Of a stretch of DNA of 64,000 nucleotides, positions 8,541-17,332 are shown in pieces (within the stretch, counting starts at the first letter, position 1; each line of letters starts with the position of its first letter). The DNA comes from NORP240 sp942492445 (GTDB lineage Bacteria; Pseudomonadota; Gammaproteobacteria; Pseudomonadales; Pseudohongiellaceae): the NCBI GenBank assembly GCA_942492445.1, contig CALOEW010000031.1, positions 16,174 through 80,173 of the forward strand. Direction: 5' to 3'. The notes beneath the pieces are model-generated. The model was not told the DNA's origin. It worked only from the letters and a program-made list of their open reading frames with translations, and ran no database searches. The translations under genes were made by a program, and so were the position numbers.

Positions 8541-9365
8541 CTACTTGGTGCCGGTTTTTTTCCTGGCAGCTGTTTTACGTGGCGCTGCCTTCTTTTTCGC
8601 TACTTTTTTCTTTACGGCAGCTTTCTTCGCCAATGCCTTTTTCTTGGCTGGAGCCTTTTTCTTGGCTGGAGCCTTTTTCTTGGCTGGAGCCTTTTTCTTG
8701 GCTGGTGCTTTTTTCTTGCCCGGGGCCTTTTTCTTGGCAGCCGTCTTTTTCTTGGCTACTTTCTTCTTTAGAGCTGCTTTTTTCTTAGCTACCTTTTTCT
8801 TCGTGGCAGCTTTTTTGGTTGAGGCTTTCTTGGCTACTTTCTTCTTGGCAGCGGTCTTTTTGGTTGCAGCCTTAGGCGCTGTCACCTTCTTTACAGCTTT
8901 TTTCTTCGCTACCTTCTTTTTGGCTACCTTTTTCGGCGCGGCCTTTTTGGCCATGGCTGCCCGTTTCACTGACTTTTTCCTGACAACCTTCTTCTTTGCC
9001 GAAGCTTTCTTTTTCGCAACTTTCTTTCCAGCTGTGGTCTTCTTTTTCGCTGCTGCCTTCTTTACCGGAGCTTTCTTCTTTCCTGCCGACCGGGCTTTGG
9101 CGGCAGCTTTCTTAGCTGCGGCTCTGGCTTTCGCGGCCGCCTTTTTCGCTGCCTGCTTTTCCTTCATAGCCGCCTTTTTTGCAGCTTTCTTGGCTTTTGC
9201 AGTTTCCTCCTTATCTCTTTTGCTATTCCACTTAGCAGCAAATGCCGCGATAGCTTTTTGCAAAGCTGCCTCGCGCTTCTGCGCAGCAGTCAACTGCTTG
9301 ACTGCCGCCTTCTTCGCAGGCGATTTCTTTTTCGCCGCTTTTTTCTTTCCAGTAACTTTAGCCAT
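8541..9365 (-). CDS. Lysine/alanine-rich histone H1-like protein (AlgP-like)
   Basis: A 274-residue, extremely basic, low-complexity protein made almost wholly of Lys, Ala, Pro, Thr and Val. Residues about 25-55 (AAQKREAALQKAIAAFAAKW) form the only ordinary helix; the rest is KKAPAK/KKVAK-type repeats like the C-terminal tails of eukaryotic H1 and Pseudomonas AlgP. It likely binds DNA without sequence preference. The 3' part contains at least five tandem 18-base units (8641-8730) encoding KAPAKK, a place where repeat number could vary. An ATG preceded by GGAGATTTAAGAGG supports the start. Specific function is not deducible. Confidence 0.85.
   Translation of the reverse strand: MAKVTGKKKAAKKKSPAKKAAVKQLTAAQKREAALQKAIAAFAAKWNSKRDKEETAKAKKAAKKAAMKEKQAAKKAAAKARAAAKKAAAKARSAGKKKAPVKKAAAKKKTTAGKKVAKKKASAKKKVVRKKSVKRAAMAKKAAPKKVAKKKVAKKKAVKKVTAPKAATKKTAAKKKVAKKASTKKAATKKKVAKKKAALKKKVAKKKTAAKKKAPGKKKAPAKKKAPAKKKAPAKKKAPAKKKALAKKAAVKKKVAKKKAAPRKTAARKKTGTK
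8641..8730 (-). repeat. 18-bp tandem repeat encoding KAPAKK
   Basis: Five consecutive 18-base units; the first three are identical on the + strand (TTCTTGGCTGGAGCCTTT), the last two diverged. They are in frame in the histone-like gene, so unit gain or loss keeps the frame. Confidence 0.9.
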
Positions 9366-9645
9366 CCTCTTAAATCTCCTGTTTAGTGAAACATGCTCTT
9401 ACCCGGCAAGGTAAGATAAGGCTTCATTCGCCGGCAACATAGCACAAAAAAAAATAGGCTAACAGTAATGAAGCATTTTTTCGTGATCTGGAATCAGAAA
9501 ATCTGACTCCATTGGAAACATCTACCTAATACTGCACTCAACAAGTATTTCGCTATCTGAATTAAAAACTTTAAGGAATTCAGCTCCGGCTGACATTGCA
9601 CCTGACAAGTGCAATTGCGCAACTTGCGTTATTTACATTCCAATT
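9366..9645. other. AT-rich intergenic region upstream of the histone-like gene
   Basis: About 280 bases without a credible gene. It must hold the promoter of the histone-like gene on the minus strand, but I do not see a single convincing -35/-10 pair. It ends in the adk terminator. Confidence 0.5.
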
Positions 9646-9673
9646 AAAAAAAAAGCCCGGCGACGGCCGGGCT
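9646..9673 (-). terminator. Terminator of adk
   Basis: Minus-strand stem AGCCCGGC/GCCGGGCT with a four-base loop followed by nine T residues, about 75 bases beyond the adk stop codon. Confidence 0.92.
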
Positions 9674-9747
9674 TCTGGAACCTAAATTTACTAATGTAGC
9701 GGCTACAAATATCCTGCCAGATACAGTATCCCATACTCCTTCGCGGT

Positions 9748-10398
9748 TCACCGATGCAGTGAATTCAAAACCTTTGCGCGAATTGAGTCTACCGAGCCGC
9801 TGCCTTCGAGCCGGATAACGTTGACAGGGTTACCTTCTGCCTGCAACCTGCTGTAGAAATCAACCAGCGGTTTCGTTTGTTCGTGATAAACCTGCAGACG
9901 CTTTCGCACCGTTTCCTCTTTGTCATCGTCCCGCTGAATCAACGGTTCTCCCGTTACGTCGTCTTTACCTTCAACCTTTGGCGGATTATTGGTCTCATGG
10001 TAAACCCTGCCCGAATCCAGGTGCACTCGTCTACCGCTCATGCGCTCGACAATTTCTTCGTCATCAACATGAATTTCCAGCACCACGTCGATCGGTACTC
10101 CTGATTCCTGTAACGCTTCTGCCTGAGGAATTGTTCGCGGAAATCCGTCGAAGAGGAACCCATTGGCACAATCATCCTTCTGGATGCGATTTTTAACCAG
10201 GGAAATAATGATGTCGTCGGTAACCAGACCACCGGAAGCCATGACAGCTTCCACCTGTTTACCGAGTTCCGACTGTTCCTTTACTGCTGCACGCAACATG
10301 TCGCCGGTTGAAATTTGCGGAATTCCGAATTGCTCCGTAATAAACGCCGCCTGCGTACCTTTGCCGGCGCCCGGCGCCCCCAATAGGATTATTCTCAT
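9748..10398 (-). CDS. adk: Adenylate kinase
   Basis: Catalyses ATP + AMP to 2 ADP in the cytosol. The 216-residue long-LID form begins MRIILLGAPGAGKGTQAAFI with the P-loop, has the AMP-binding ISTGDMLRAAV, the NGFLFDGFPRTIPQAEAL block and the RRVHLDSGRVYH LID. The LID lacks the four zinc cysteines, as in enterobacteria. It has its own terminator downstream. Confidence 0.97.
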   Translation of the reverse strand: MRIILLGAPGAGKGTQAAFITEQFGIPQISTGDMLRAAVKEQSELGKQVEAVMASGGLVTDDIIISLVKNRIQKDDCANGFLFDGFPRTIPQAEALQESGVPIDVVLEIHVDDEEIVERMSGRRVHLDSGRVYHETNNPPKVEGKDDVTGEPLIQRDDDKEETVRKRLQVYHEQTKPLVDFYSRLQAEGNPVNVIRLEGSGSVDSIRAKVLNSLHR

Positions 10399-10444
10399 TA
10401 ACTAAAGCTCCTTGATTGCATGTTGATGAAATCCTGGCCAATCA

Positions 10445-11254
10445 TTATAGCCCTTTCTGCTTGGCAGCATTCCAGAGTTGATCGAGCTTTTCCAGGCCGG
10501 CTTCTTCAATTTGAATCTTTTCGTCCTCAAGCTGTTCTTCAATATAGGTAAATCGGCGCACAAACCGGCGGTTGCTTTCCCGCAATGCATTTTCTGGTTC
10601 AATACGGGTATGCCGGGCAAGATTGACCACCGCGAACAGCAGATCACCAAGCTCATGATTGATCTGATCTTGATCATGATGGCTGATCGCTTCCTCCAAC
10701 TCGGACAGTTCTTCATTGACCTTTGCCAGAACCGGCTGTAATTGAGCCCAGTCAAAGCCGACTCTTGCGGCACGATTCTGCAGCTTCAGGGCTCTTTCCA
10801 GCGCAGGCAGCGCATTGGGGATGTCAGACAACACTGATATTCCGGTAATCCCGGTGCCGCCCTTACTGGCCCGTTCCTGGTTCTTGATCGCCTCCCAGTT
10901 ACTGACAACCTGATCCGCGTTCAGGTCCTGCTTCTGACCGAAGTTTTCAAGCTTACCTCCGGGGAACACATGTGGATGACGTCTCAACAGCTTATCCGTT
11001 ATGGAATCGACGACATCCTGGAAGCTGAACTGGCCATTCTCTTCGGCAATCCGTGCATAAAAGACTACCTGAAACAGCAGGTCACCGAGTTCGTCTTTCA
11101 CCTGCTCCGGGCTTCCATCCTCGACCGCATCGACTACTTCGTACACTTCCTCCAGTGTGTAGCGGGTCAGGCTTGACAGGGTTTGCTTCAAATCCCAGGG
11201 GCAGCCATGCTCCCGGTCTCGCAACAGTGCCATCATTTGAAGAAGTTTTTCCAT
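10445..11254 (-). CDS. mazG: Nucleoside triphosphate pyrophosphohydrolase MazG
   Basis: Hydrolyses NTPs to NMP and pyrophosphate; in E. coli it limits abnormal nucleotides and alters ppGpp levels. The start at 11252-11254 (MEKLLQMMALLRDREHGCPW) gives 269 residues, the usual length. Two MazG repeats are seen, each with the EExxE...ExxD metal motif: LEEVYEVVDAVEDG with ELGDLLFQVV, and NEELSELEEAI with ELGDLLFAVVN. It is 37 bases downstream of rlmD on the same strand. Confidence 0.94.
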   Translation of the reverse strand: MEKLLQMMALLRDREHGCPWDLKQTLSSLTRYTLEEVYEVVDAVEDGSPEQVKDELGDLLFQVVFYARIAEENGQFSFQDVVDSITDKLLRRHPHVFPGGKLENFGQKQDLNADQVVSNWEAIKNQERASKGGTGITGISVLSDIPNALPALERALKLQNRAARVGFDWAQLQPVLAKVNEELSELEEAISHHDQDQINHELGDLLFAVVNLARHTRIEPENALRESNRRFVRRFTYIEEQLEDEKIQIEEAGLEKLDQLWNAAKQKGL

Positions 11255-11291
11255 GTTCAATTTCCCGTTGTAAGACCAGATCAGAGGGTCA

Positions 11292-12662
11292 TCAGATGAC
11301 TCTTTCAAATTCCGCGATGGACTCGACATGTGCAGTATGAGGAAACATATCCATAACACCTGCCCGCTTGAGACGATATCCTTGCGACAACAACCGTACT
11401 GTGTCGCGGGCCAGGGTTGCGGGATTGCAGGACACATAAACGATTTTTTCTGCCCCCCTGCCTCCAATCCAGTCGATTATTTCCAGTGCACCTGAACGTG
11501 GTGGATCCAGAAGAATTTTGTCGAAATTACTGTCGTACCAGGACTCATTGCCCGTTAATCCGCAAAGGTTTGCTGTTGTAAAACGCGCATTGGTGACGTT
11601 GTTCATTGCGGCATTTTCCTCGGCGCGCTTTACCATGTCCGCGCTGCCTTCCAAACCGAGCACCTGGCGGCTGAACCGCGACAGTGGCAGGGTAAAGTTT
11701 CCCAGTCCGCAGAACAGATCAAGAACATGATCTTCGGGACCGAGCTCAAGCAGATCGACTGCCAGTGCAATGACTTTCCTGTTCAGCGATTCATTCACCT
11801 GTACGAAGTCTATCGGATGAAATCCCATGGTGAGCTGATATTCAGGCAGCGGGTATTGCAATCTGTCTTCACCGTTTTCGGGCCAGAGTCTGTGAATACT
11901 GTCGACACCCCCGGGCTGAAGGTATAAATGACAGCCAGTATTACTGGCAAAGTTACACAGTATCTCTGCGTCGCGGCCAGTAAAAGCATCAAGGTGCCGG
12001 ATGACCAGCGCCACCACGGGGTTTCCGGCGTGATTGTTTCCTGCGGCGACCTCAATCTGTGGAATAGACATTCTGGCTTCAAGCCGGTTGATCAGGCCCC
12101 GCAAAGGCGCAATCAGATCTGCGATATTCTTGACCAATACCTGGCAATCTTCCATATCGGTGATGAAGGTACTGTGCTTTTCGCGAAATCCTATCAGCGT
12201 TCCACCTTTCTGCGCTACGTATCTGACGGCAAAGCGTGCTTTTCTGCGATAGCGGATCGAGTCGGACTGCTGAACATCGAGCTTTGCGAAGCTGCCCTCT
12301 TTGAGCCCTGCCGCGTGATAAAGCTGATCGAATAGGAGATCCTGTTTGAAGGCAATTTGTGCCTCGGCTGCAAGGTGTTGCAATGAACAGCCACCGCAGG
12401 TTCCGAAATAACGACAGGGAGGATCCACGCGAATAGCACTCGGCTCCATTACCTCGATGACGGTCATTTCATCGTAGCGGGCACGACACTCGACATAGCC
12501 GGCCTTGACCCGTTCCCCCGGCAAACCGCCGTCGACAAATGCCACTTTGCCGTCGTTGCTGGCAATGCCACGACCTTCATGAGAAATCCGATCAACAGTC
12601 AGTTCGACTGGATCAACCGGTAATTTTTTTAGGCTGCGCCGCCTGCGTTGCGCCATAGTCAC
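11292..12662 (-). CDS. rlmD: 23S rRNA (uracil1939-C5)-methyltransferase
   Basis: RlmD (RumA) methylates U1939 of 23S rRNA. The 456-residue protein has an N-terminal TRAM domain (VELTVDRISHEGRGIASNDG), a CRYFGTCGGCSLQHL cysteine cluster with a fourth downstream cysteine for a [4Fe-4S] centre, a SAM-binding DLFCGLGNFTLPLS motif, and the catalytic cysteine in IVYVSCNPATLARD near the C-terminus. It starts 8 bases after cysM, the same neighbour as in Pseudomonas. Confidence 0.95.
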   Translation of the reverse strand: MTMAQRRRRSLKKLPVDPVELTVDRISHEGRGIASNDGKVAFVDGGLPGERVKAGYVECRARYDEMTVIEVMEPSAIRVDPPCRYFGTCGGCSLQHLAAEAQIAFKQDLLFDQLYHAAGLKEGSFAKLDVQQSDSIRYRRKARFAVRYVAQKGGTLIGFREKHSTFITDMEDCQVLVKNIADLIAPLRGLINRLEARMSIPQIEVAAGNNHAGNPVVALVIRHLDAFTGRDAEILCNFASNTGCHLYLQPGGVDSIHRLWPENGEDRLQYPLPEYQLTMGFHPIDFVQVNESLNRKVIALAVDLLELGPEDHVLDLFCGLGNFTLPLSRFSRQVLGLEGSADMVKRAEENAAMNNVTNARFTTANLCGLTGNESWYDSNFDKILLDPPRSGALEIIDWIGGRGAEKIVYVSCNPATLARDTVRLLSQGYRLKRAGVMDMFPHTAHVESIAEFERVI

Positions 12663-12670
12663 CTGATCTG

Positions 12671-13570
12671 CTATTGCCGCGCCGGACCAAAAACGCCAGT
12701 GGACAGGTAGCGGTCACCGCGGTCGCAGACAATCGCCACGATGGTGGCATTGGTGACTTCCCTGCTAAGCTGCAGTGCTCCGTATATACTGCCACCGGAG
12801 GAAACGCCACAGAAAATGCCTTCCTGCCTTGCCAGCGCCTTCATCGTCTGTTCGGCGTCGCGCTGATCGATGTCCATGATCCTGTCGACCCGCGACCGCT
12901 CGAAGATCTGCGGCAGGTACGCCTCCGGCCAACGCCTGATACCCGGTATTCTTGAACCGTCCTTTGGCTGTAGACCGATAATTTCAATTGCCGGATTCTG
13001 TTCCTTCAAGTAGCGGGACACTCCCATAATCGTACCTGTAGTTCCCATAGACGAAACCAGATGGGTAATTTCACCACGGGTGTCACGCCATATTTCCGGA
13101 CCCGTACGCATGTAATGGGCATTCGGGTTGTCCTGGTTGGCAAACTGGTCCAGTACCCTGCCCTTACCCTCCTGCTGCATGATAATGGCAAGATCCCTGG
13201 CACCTTCCATACCCTCCTGCTCAGACACCAGCACCAACTCGGCGCCATAAGCTGTCATGGAAGCCTTGCGCTCACTACTCATATTGTCCGGCATGATCAG
13301 TATCAATCGATAGCCCTTTATGGCACAGACCATTGCCAGTGCAATTCCGGTATTGCCGCTGGTTGCTTCGATCAGCACGTCGCCCGGTTTGATTTCGCCT
13401 CGCAGTTCCGCCTGAACTATCATGTTCAGCGCAGGCCGGTCCTTGACAGAGCCTGCCGGATTGTTCCCTTCAAGTTTGGCCAGGATTGTGTTTGACGATT
13501 CACCCGGTAGACGCTGGAGTCTTACCAGAGGTGTATTGCCAATCAGGCTGTCGATGGTTTGATAGGACAT
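12671..13570 (-). CDS. cysM: Cysteine synthase B
   Basis: PLP enzyme making cysteine (or S-sulfocysteine from thiosulfate) from O-acetylserine. The 299-residue length fits CysM rather than the longer CysK. The PLP lysine is in NPAGSVKDRPALNM near residue 41, the substrate loop is EATSGNTGIALA, and the phosphate loop is SSMGTTGTIMG. The AQTKDGSRIPGI-type region (LQPKDGSRIPGIRRW) is typical of CysM. It is first in a cysM-rlmD-mazG series. Confidence 0.93.
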   Translation of the reverse strand: MSYQTIDSLIGNTPLVRLQRLPGESSNTILAKLEGNNPAGSVKDRPALNMIVQAELRGEIKPGDVLIEATSGNTGIALAMVCAIKGYRLILIMPDNMSSERKASMTAYGAELVLVSEQEGMEGARDLAIIMQQEGKGRVLDQFANQDNPNAHYMRTGPEIWRDTRGEITHLVSSMGTTGTIMGVSRYLKEQNPAIEIIGLQPKDGSRIPGIRRWPEAYLPQIFERSRVDRIMDIDQRDAEQTMKALARQEGIFCGVSSGGSIYGALQLSREVTNATIVAIVCDRGDRYLSTGVFGPARQ

Positions 13571-13634
13571 GAGTCATCGCTTAATTACAACAGGAGCGCG
13601 ATTCTAACCTGATTAGTGAGGCGCTTAAAGCCTG

Positions 13635-14362
13635 CTAGTCCGGCTTGCGACGCGCAAACAGACTGCGACTGTTAAGTGGCTTGTCGCCCAGATGGGCGCT
13701 CAGAGCCAGTCTGGTAATCATTTTGGCAGCGTCTCTGCTATCGGCATCGGGAAATTCAATTCCTTGAGCGCCTGGATATGTTTTCCCAGGAAAACGTTGC
13801 TGCGCTGCTCCGAGCGCTCGTCGTGGGCTGGCAAGCGCTCAAATCCATGGTCCGGTACAAACAGGTATCGGTCGTCCACCGATATGGCTTGCCTGGTCAT
13901 GCAATCGCAGGTCAGATTGATTCCATAACCCAATTCATCCAGTAGCGACACTTCGAATCGACGCAGTACTTTATTGAGCTCTTCGCCACCTGCCAGGCAG
14001 ACCAGTGTCTCCTGATAGCGCTGGAATAATCGGGTATGCTCCCCATCCCCGATCAATAATCGAGTTACCAGTTCGTTCACATAAAAGCCGCTGAAAAGCC
14101 TTTCTCCTCTGAGCTGAATTGCACCAACACTGCTTTCGACTCCGACAACTGTTTTCAGCTCTCCTTTACCGGTCAGGGACAGTAACAGGGGCTGGAAAAC
14201 CTGCAGCAGACTGCGATACCGGGATTTGCCGCTACGGGCGCCACGGGCAACAGCACGGACCCGCCCATAATCAAGGCAGAAAAAATCAACCAGCAGACTG
14301 CTGTCCTGAAAGGGTTGTTTATGCAGAATGTAAGCTGGCTGCAGGTAGACGCGGTTTTCCAT
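13635..14362 (-). CDS. recO: DNA repair protein RecO, with apparent one-base frameshift
   Basis: RecO helps RecR load RecA at gaps. The OB-fold N-terminus (YILHKQPFQDSSLLVDFFC) and helical middle are normal. The first frame stops at 13718 after 214 residues, short for the family. In the next frame the reading continues with DAAKMITRLALSAHLGDKPL and SRSLFARRKPD, a typical RecO ending, to a stop at 13635-13637. Adding one base at the CCC run (13749-13751) joins both into 242 residues, the normal length. I therefore treat it as one gene with a single missing base, either an error or a real mutation. Four CxxC-type zinc cysteines are not evident (only CDC seen). Confidence 0.85.
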
Positions 14363-14398
14363 GGTGCTGGTGGCCTGGCGGCAAACCCCGCATTTTGA

Positions 14399-15316
14399 TT
14401 AGAGGTAATCAGTATACCCCAGGCTCCGCAACGCCCGCTCGTCGTCAGCCCAGCCGGATTTTACCTTGACCCAGAGCCTGAGCATGACCTTTCTGTCGAA
14501 ACTTCTCTCCATCTCGCGGCGCGCTTCCGAGCCAATCAACTTAAGGCGAGCACCCTGACTACCGATGAGAATCCGCTTCTGACCCTCTTTCTCCACCAGA
14601 ATCAAACCGTCCACATGCAGAATTTCATCCCTCTCATTGAAGGTTTCGATTTCCACCGTGACTTCATAGGGAAGCTCGTCACCGAGCTGTCGTGTTATTT
14701 TCTCACGGATCAGTTCCGCCGCCAGAAAGCGGGAATTACGGTCAGTAACCTGATCTTCAGGAAACAGAAATTCTCCTTCCGGCAGGTAGATGCGCACCAC
14801 TTCATCGATAACATCGAGATTGTGCCCACGGATCGCAGAAACCGGGATGATTTCCGTAAATTCCATTTTACGGGACAACATGTCCATATGAGGCAGCAAG
14901 CGGGCTTTGTCCTGCACCTGGTCAACCTTGTTGATCAACAGCAGAACCGGTTTGTGGAGCTGTTTGAGAATTGAGAGAACCAGCTCATCTTCATCGGTCC
15001 AGGATAGGCGCTCGACGACAAAAAACACGACATCCACATCTTCGATCACCCGTTCGACGGTTTCATTCATTAGGCGATTGAGGGTTTTCCCACGCTCATG
15101 ATGCAGGCCTGGTGTATCCACGTAGATGTACTGCGTGTCGAACGTGGAATGCACGCCCAGAATGCGATGACGTGTTGTCTGGGGCTTTCGTGAAGTAATG
15201 CTTATTTTCTGGCGCAGGAAATGATTCAGGAGGGTCGATTTACCTACATTTGGCCGACCCACGATAGCTATGTATCCGCAACGACGGGGGCGCATGTCAA
15301 TTCCCCCGGTACTCAC
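14399..15316 (-). CDS. era: GTPase Era
   Basis: Ribosome-associated GTPase needed for 16S rRNA maturation. It has the P-loop IVGRPNVGKSTLLNHF, switch DTPGLHHERG, NKVD (LLINKVDQV) and a C-terminal KH domain (ILIGSQGARLKLIGSEARRE). Two starts are possible: a GTG at 15316 overlapping the rnc stop codon (GTGA), or an ATG seven codons later at 15295. Translational coupling to rnc favours the former or both. Length 305 or 298 residues. Confidence 0.95.
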   Translation of the reverse strand: MSTGGIDMRPRRCGYIAIVGRPNVGKSTLLNHFLRQKISITSRKPQTTRHRILGVHSTFDTQYIYVDTPGLHHERGKTLNRLMNETVERVIEDVDVVFFVVERLSWTDEDELVLSILKQLHKPVLLLINKVDQVQDKARLLPHMDMLSRKMEFTEIIPVSAIRGHNLDVIDEVVRIYLPEGEFLFPEDQVTDRNSRFLAAELIREKITRQLGDELPYEVTVEIETFNERDEILHVDGLILVEKEGQKRILIGSQGARLKLIGSEARREMERSFDRKVMLRLWVKVKSGWADDERALRSLGYTDYL

Positions 15317-15993
15317 GATTCCACATCCAGAACCAGAAGCACCTGCTCGGCAGCATCCTGTTCCGCCATGCGCTTGCTCTTTCCCTTGCCGACCTTGGGA
15401 CTCTTCAGCAAGGACACTTCACAGGCCACAGTAAAAGTCTGATCATGGGCCTCGCCCACTATTTCGGTCACTCGGTAGCTGGGGAGCGGCATACCTTTTG
15501 CCTGCAGCAGTTCCTGCAACCGTGTTTTACTGTCTTTGCGTGGTTTGCGAATTTCACTTGCCAACAACCTTTGCCGGAACAGATTGCTGACAACGGCATC
15601 GGCTGCCTGCAGACCGCTCTCCAGGTAGATTGCGGCAATCAGCGCCTCCACCAGATTGGCCAGAATGGACGTTCGACGTTTTCCACCGCTTTTTCGTTCA
15701 CCGGCGCCAAGCCTGAGAAATTGACCAAGTCCAAGCTCCGAAGCGATGCCCGCAAGAATATCGCCATTTACCAGATTGGCGCGCATTCTGCTGAGTTCGC
15801 CCTCGTTGGCGTCGGGGTAGTACTGGAAAAGTTTCTCGGCGATTACCAGATCCAGAATGGCATCACCCAGGAATTCAAGTCGTTCGTTGTGTAGTCTGGC
15901 GGCGCTGCGATGGGTCAATGCCTGGTCCAGTAGTGCCGGATCCTTGAAAGTGTATCCCAGGCTTGATTCGAGTTTCTCGCGGTCCGCGGCCAT
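15313..15993 (-). CDS. rnc: Ribonuclease III
   Basis: Cleaves double-stranded RNA in rRNA and mRNA processing. The 226-residue protein shows the signature ERLEFLGDAILDLVI near residue 38 and a C-terminal double-stranded RNA-binding domain (KTRLQELLQAKGMPLPSY ... GKGKSKRMAEQDAAE). It overlaps era by 4 bases and starts 3 bases after the DUF4845 stop, in the conserved lepA-lepB-DUF4845-rnc-era-recO order. A pdxJ gene, often next in this order, is absent. Confidence 0.96.
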   Translation of the reverse strand: MAADREKLESSLGYTFKDPALLDQALTHRSAARLHNERLEFLGDAILDLVIAEKLFQYYPDANEGELSRMRANLVNGDILAGIASELGLGQFLRLGAGERKSGGKRRTSILANLVEALIAAIYLESGLQAADAVVSNLFRQRLLASEIRKPRKDSKTRLQELLQAKGMPLPSYRVTEIVGEAHDQTFTVACEVSLLKSPKVGKGKSKRMAEQDAAEQVLLVLDVES

Positions 15994-15996
15994 CAG

Positions 15997-16371
15997 TTAT
16001 TGGGCTGTATGATCAAAAACGGCAACGATATCCAGATTGGCAAACAACGGCAACCGACGTTCATAAGATATTCTTATACCCGTTCGTCCGCCGGAGCGAA
16101 TGATATCGATATCGGAAAGGTCGAAATCGTAAATGGAATTGAGCCGCAGGGCATCGGCGAAGCGCTGCCTGATCTCTTCTTCCCGAAGGCGGTTCGCAGT
16201 ACCGTCAGCCACCATATCATCGGCGAGCGTGGTCAGCACATTACTGTCCATGTACAGAGGCCCCACCTTGAGGCCGATGGTCAGAAACAGGGCCACAAAC
16301 ACGCCCATTATCAGCAACCCTAACTTGGAAACACCCCGCTGTGAGACAGGGCCGTTGAAGCCATTACCCAT
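15997..16371 (-). CDS. DUF4845 membrane protein
   Basis: A 124-residue protein with one N-terminal membrane helix (KLGLLIMGVFVALFLTIGLK) and a small periplasmic domain ending in LFANLDIVAVFDH. The start at 16371 is chosen for the GGAGATC ribosome site; an upstream extension lacks similarity. DUF4845 proteins are regularly found between lepB and rnc in gammaproteobacteria; function is unknown. Confidence 0.88.
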   Translation of the reverse strand: MGNGFNGPVSQRGVSKLGLLIMGVFVALFLTIGLKVGPLYMDSNVLTTLADDMVADGTANRLREEEIRQRFADALRLNSIYDFDLSDIDIIRSGGRTGIRISYERRLPLFANLDIVAVFDHTAQ

Positions 16372-16492
16372 AATGATCTCCGTTCGACAGCATTCAATTT
16401 GACTGTGAACGCTACAATACGACCTTTGGCGGGACAAAACCGCCAATAAAATCACATATTTAAGAAGGTTCTGTCAGGTAAATCCCAACTTC

Positions 16493-17332
16493 TCAACGGA
16501 TTCTCTGATTGCGGGAAAAGCTTGGCAGGTTCAAGCCGGGGTCCTTATGCATCCAGATGGCGACCGCCTTACCCACAATCTTGGTTTCTGACGCCGGCCC
16601 CCAGACCCGGCTGTCCGCGCTGTTGTCCCGGTTGTCTCCCATCATGAAATAGTGCCCTTCAGGAACAATCCAACTGGTCCTCCCTTCACGACCAAGTTGC
16701 AGGTCAGTCATTTGAATAGTGTGAACAGCGCCTCCGAGTTCCTCCCGGTACTGGGACCCGGGGATACCCTCCGGACCGAAGTCAATGGTCGTCTCACCAA
16801 CATACTCCCGCGGCACGGCTTCGCCGTTAACGTAAAGCTGCTTGTCCTGGTATCGGATTCTATCTCCTGGAAGACCGATGACCCGCTTGATGTAATACTT
16901 GTTTTCATGAGGCGGTATGAAGACCATGACTTCTCCCCGTTGCGGCTCGTTGACCTCCAGAATTTTGGTGCCAATGACCGGGAGGCGAAGTCCGTAGGCA
17001 TATTTGTTGACCAGGATGAAGTCTCCCACTTCCAGGGTGGGAATCATGGAGCCGGTGGGAATCTGATAGGGCTCTATGACGAATGAACGCAGCACCAGCA
17101 CTACCAGGAGAACCGGAAAAAACGACTTGGCGTACTCAACCACTACCGGCTCACGTGTCAACTCGGCCAATTCCTGTTCTACCACCTTTTCCGGCCTGGA
17201 ACCGGCCTGGTTGCGGCGATAGTCGTCAACAACTCTGCCTCGGACTTTTTTCAGCAGCAACAGGTCCAGCAGCCAGATAGCCCCACACACAGCGACCAGA
17301 ACAACGAGTACTAACGCAAAATCTATATCCAT
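16493..17332 (-). CDS. lepB: Signal peptidase I
   Basis: Inner-membrane serine protease removing signal peptides. The 279-residue sequence has an N-terminal membrane helix, a second helix (FFPVLLVVLVLRSFVIEPY), the catalytic serine in PTGSMIPTLEVGDFI near residue 92, the lysine in YYIKRVIGLPGDRI near 146, and the C-terminal GDNRDNSADSRVWGP box E. It overlaps the lepA stop by one base. Confidence 0.96.
   Translation of the reverse strand: MDIDFALVLVVLVAVCGAIWLLDLLLLKKVRGRVVDDYRRNQAGSRPEKVVEQELAELTREPVVVEYAKSFFPVLLVVLVLRSFVIEPYQIPTGSMIPTLEVGDFILVNKYAYGLRLPVIGTKILEVNEPQRGEVMVFIPPHENKYYIKRVIGLPGDRIRYQDKQLYVNGEAVPREYVGETTIDFGPEGIPGSQYREELGGAVHTIQMTDLQLGREGRTSWIVPEGHYFMMGDNRDNSADSRVWGPASETKIVGKAVAIWMHKDPGLNLPSFSRNQRIR

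Noticed and set aside
8458..9414. 318-residue + strand frame rich in Phe, Ala and Leu opposite the histone-like gene
   Set aside because: It is the mirror of Lys/Ala codons (AAG/GCC) on the other strand; no ribosome site and no ordinary protein character.
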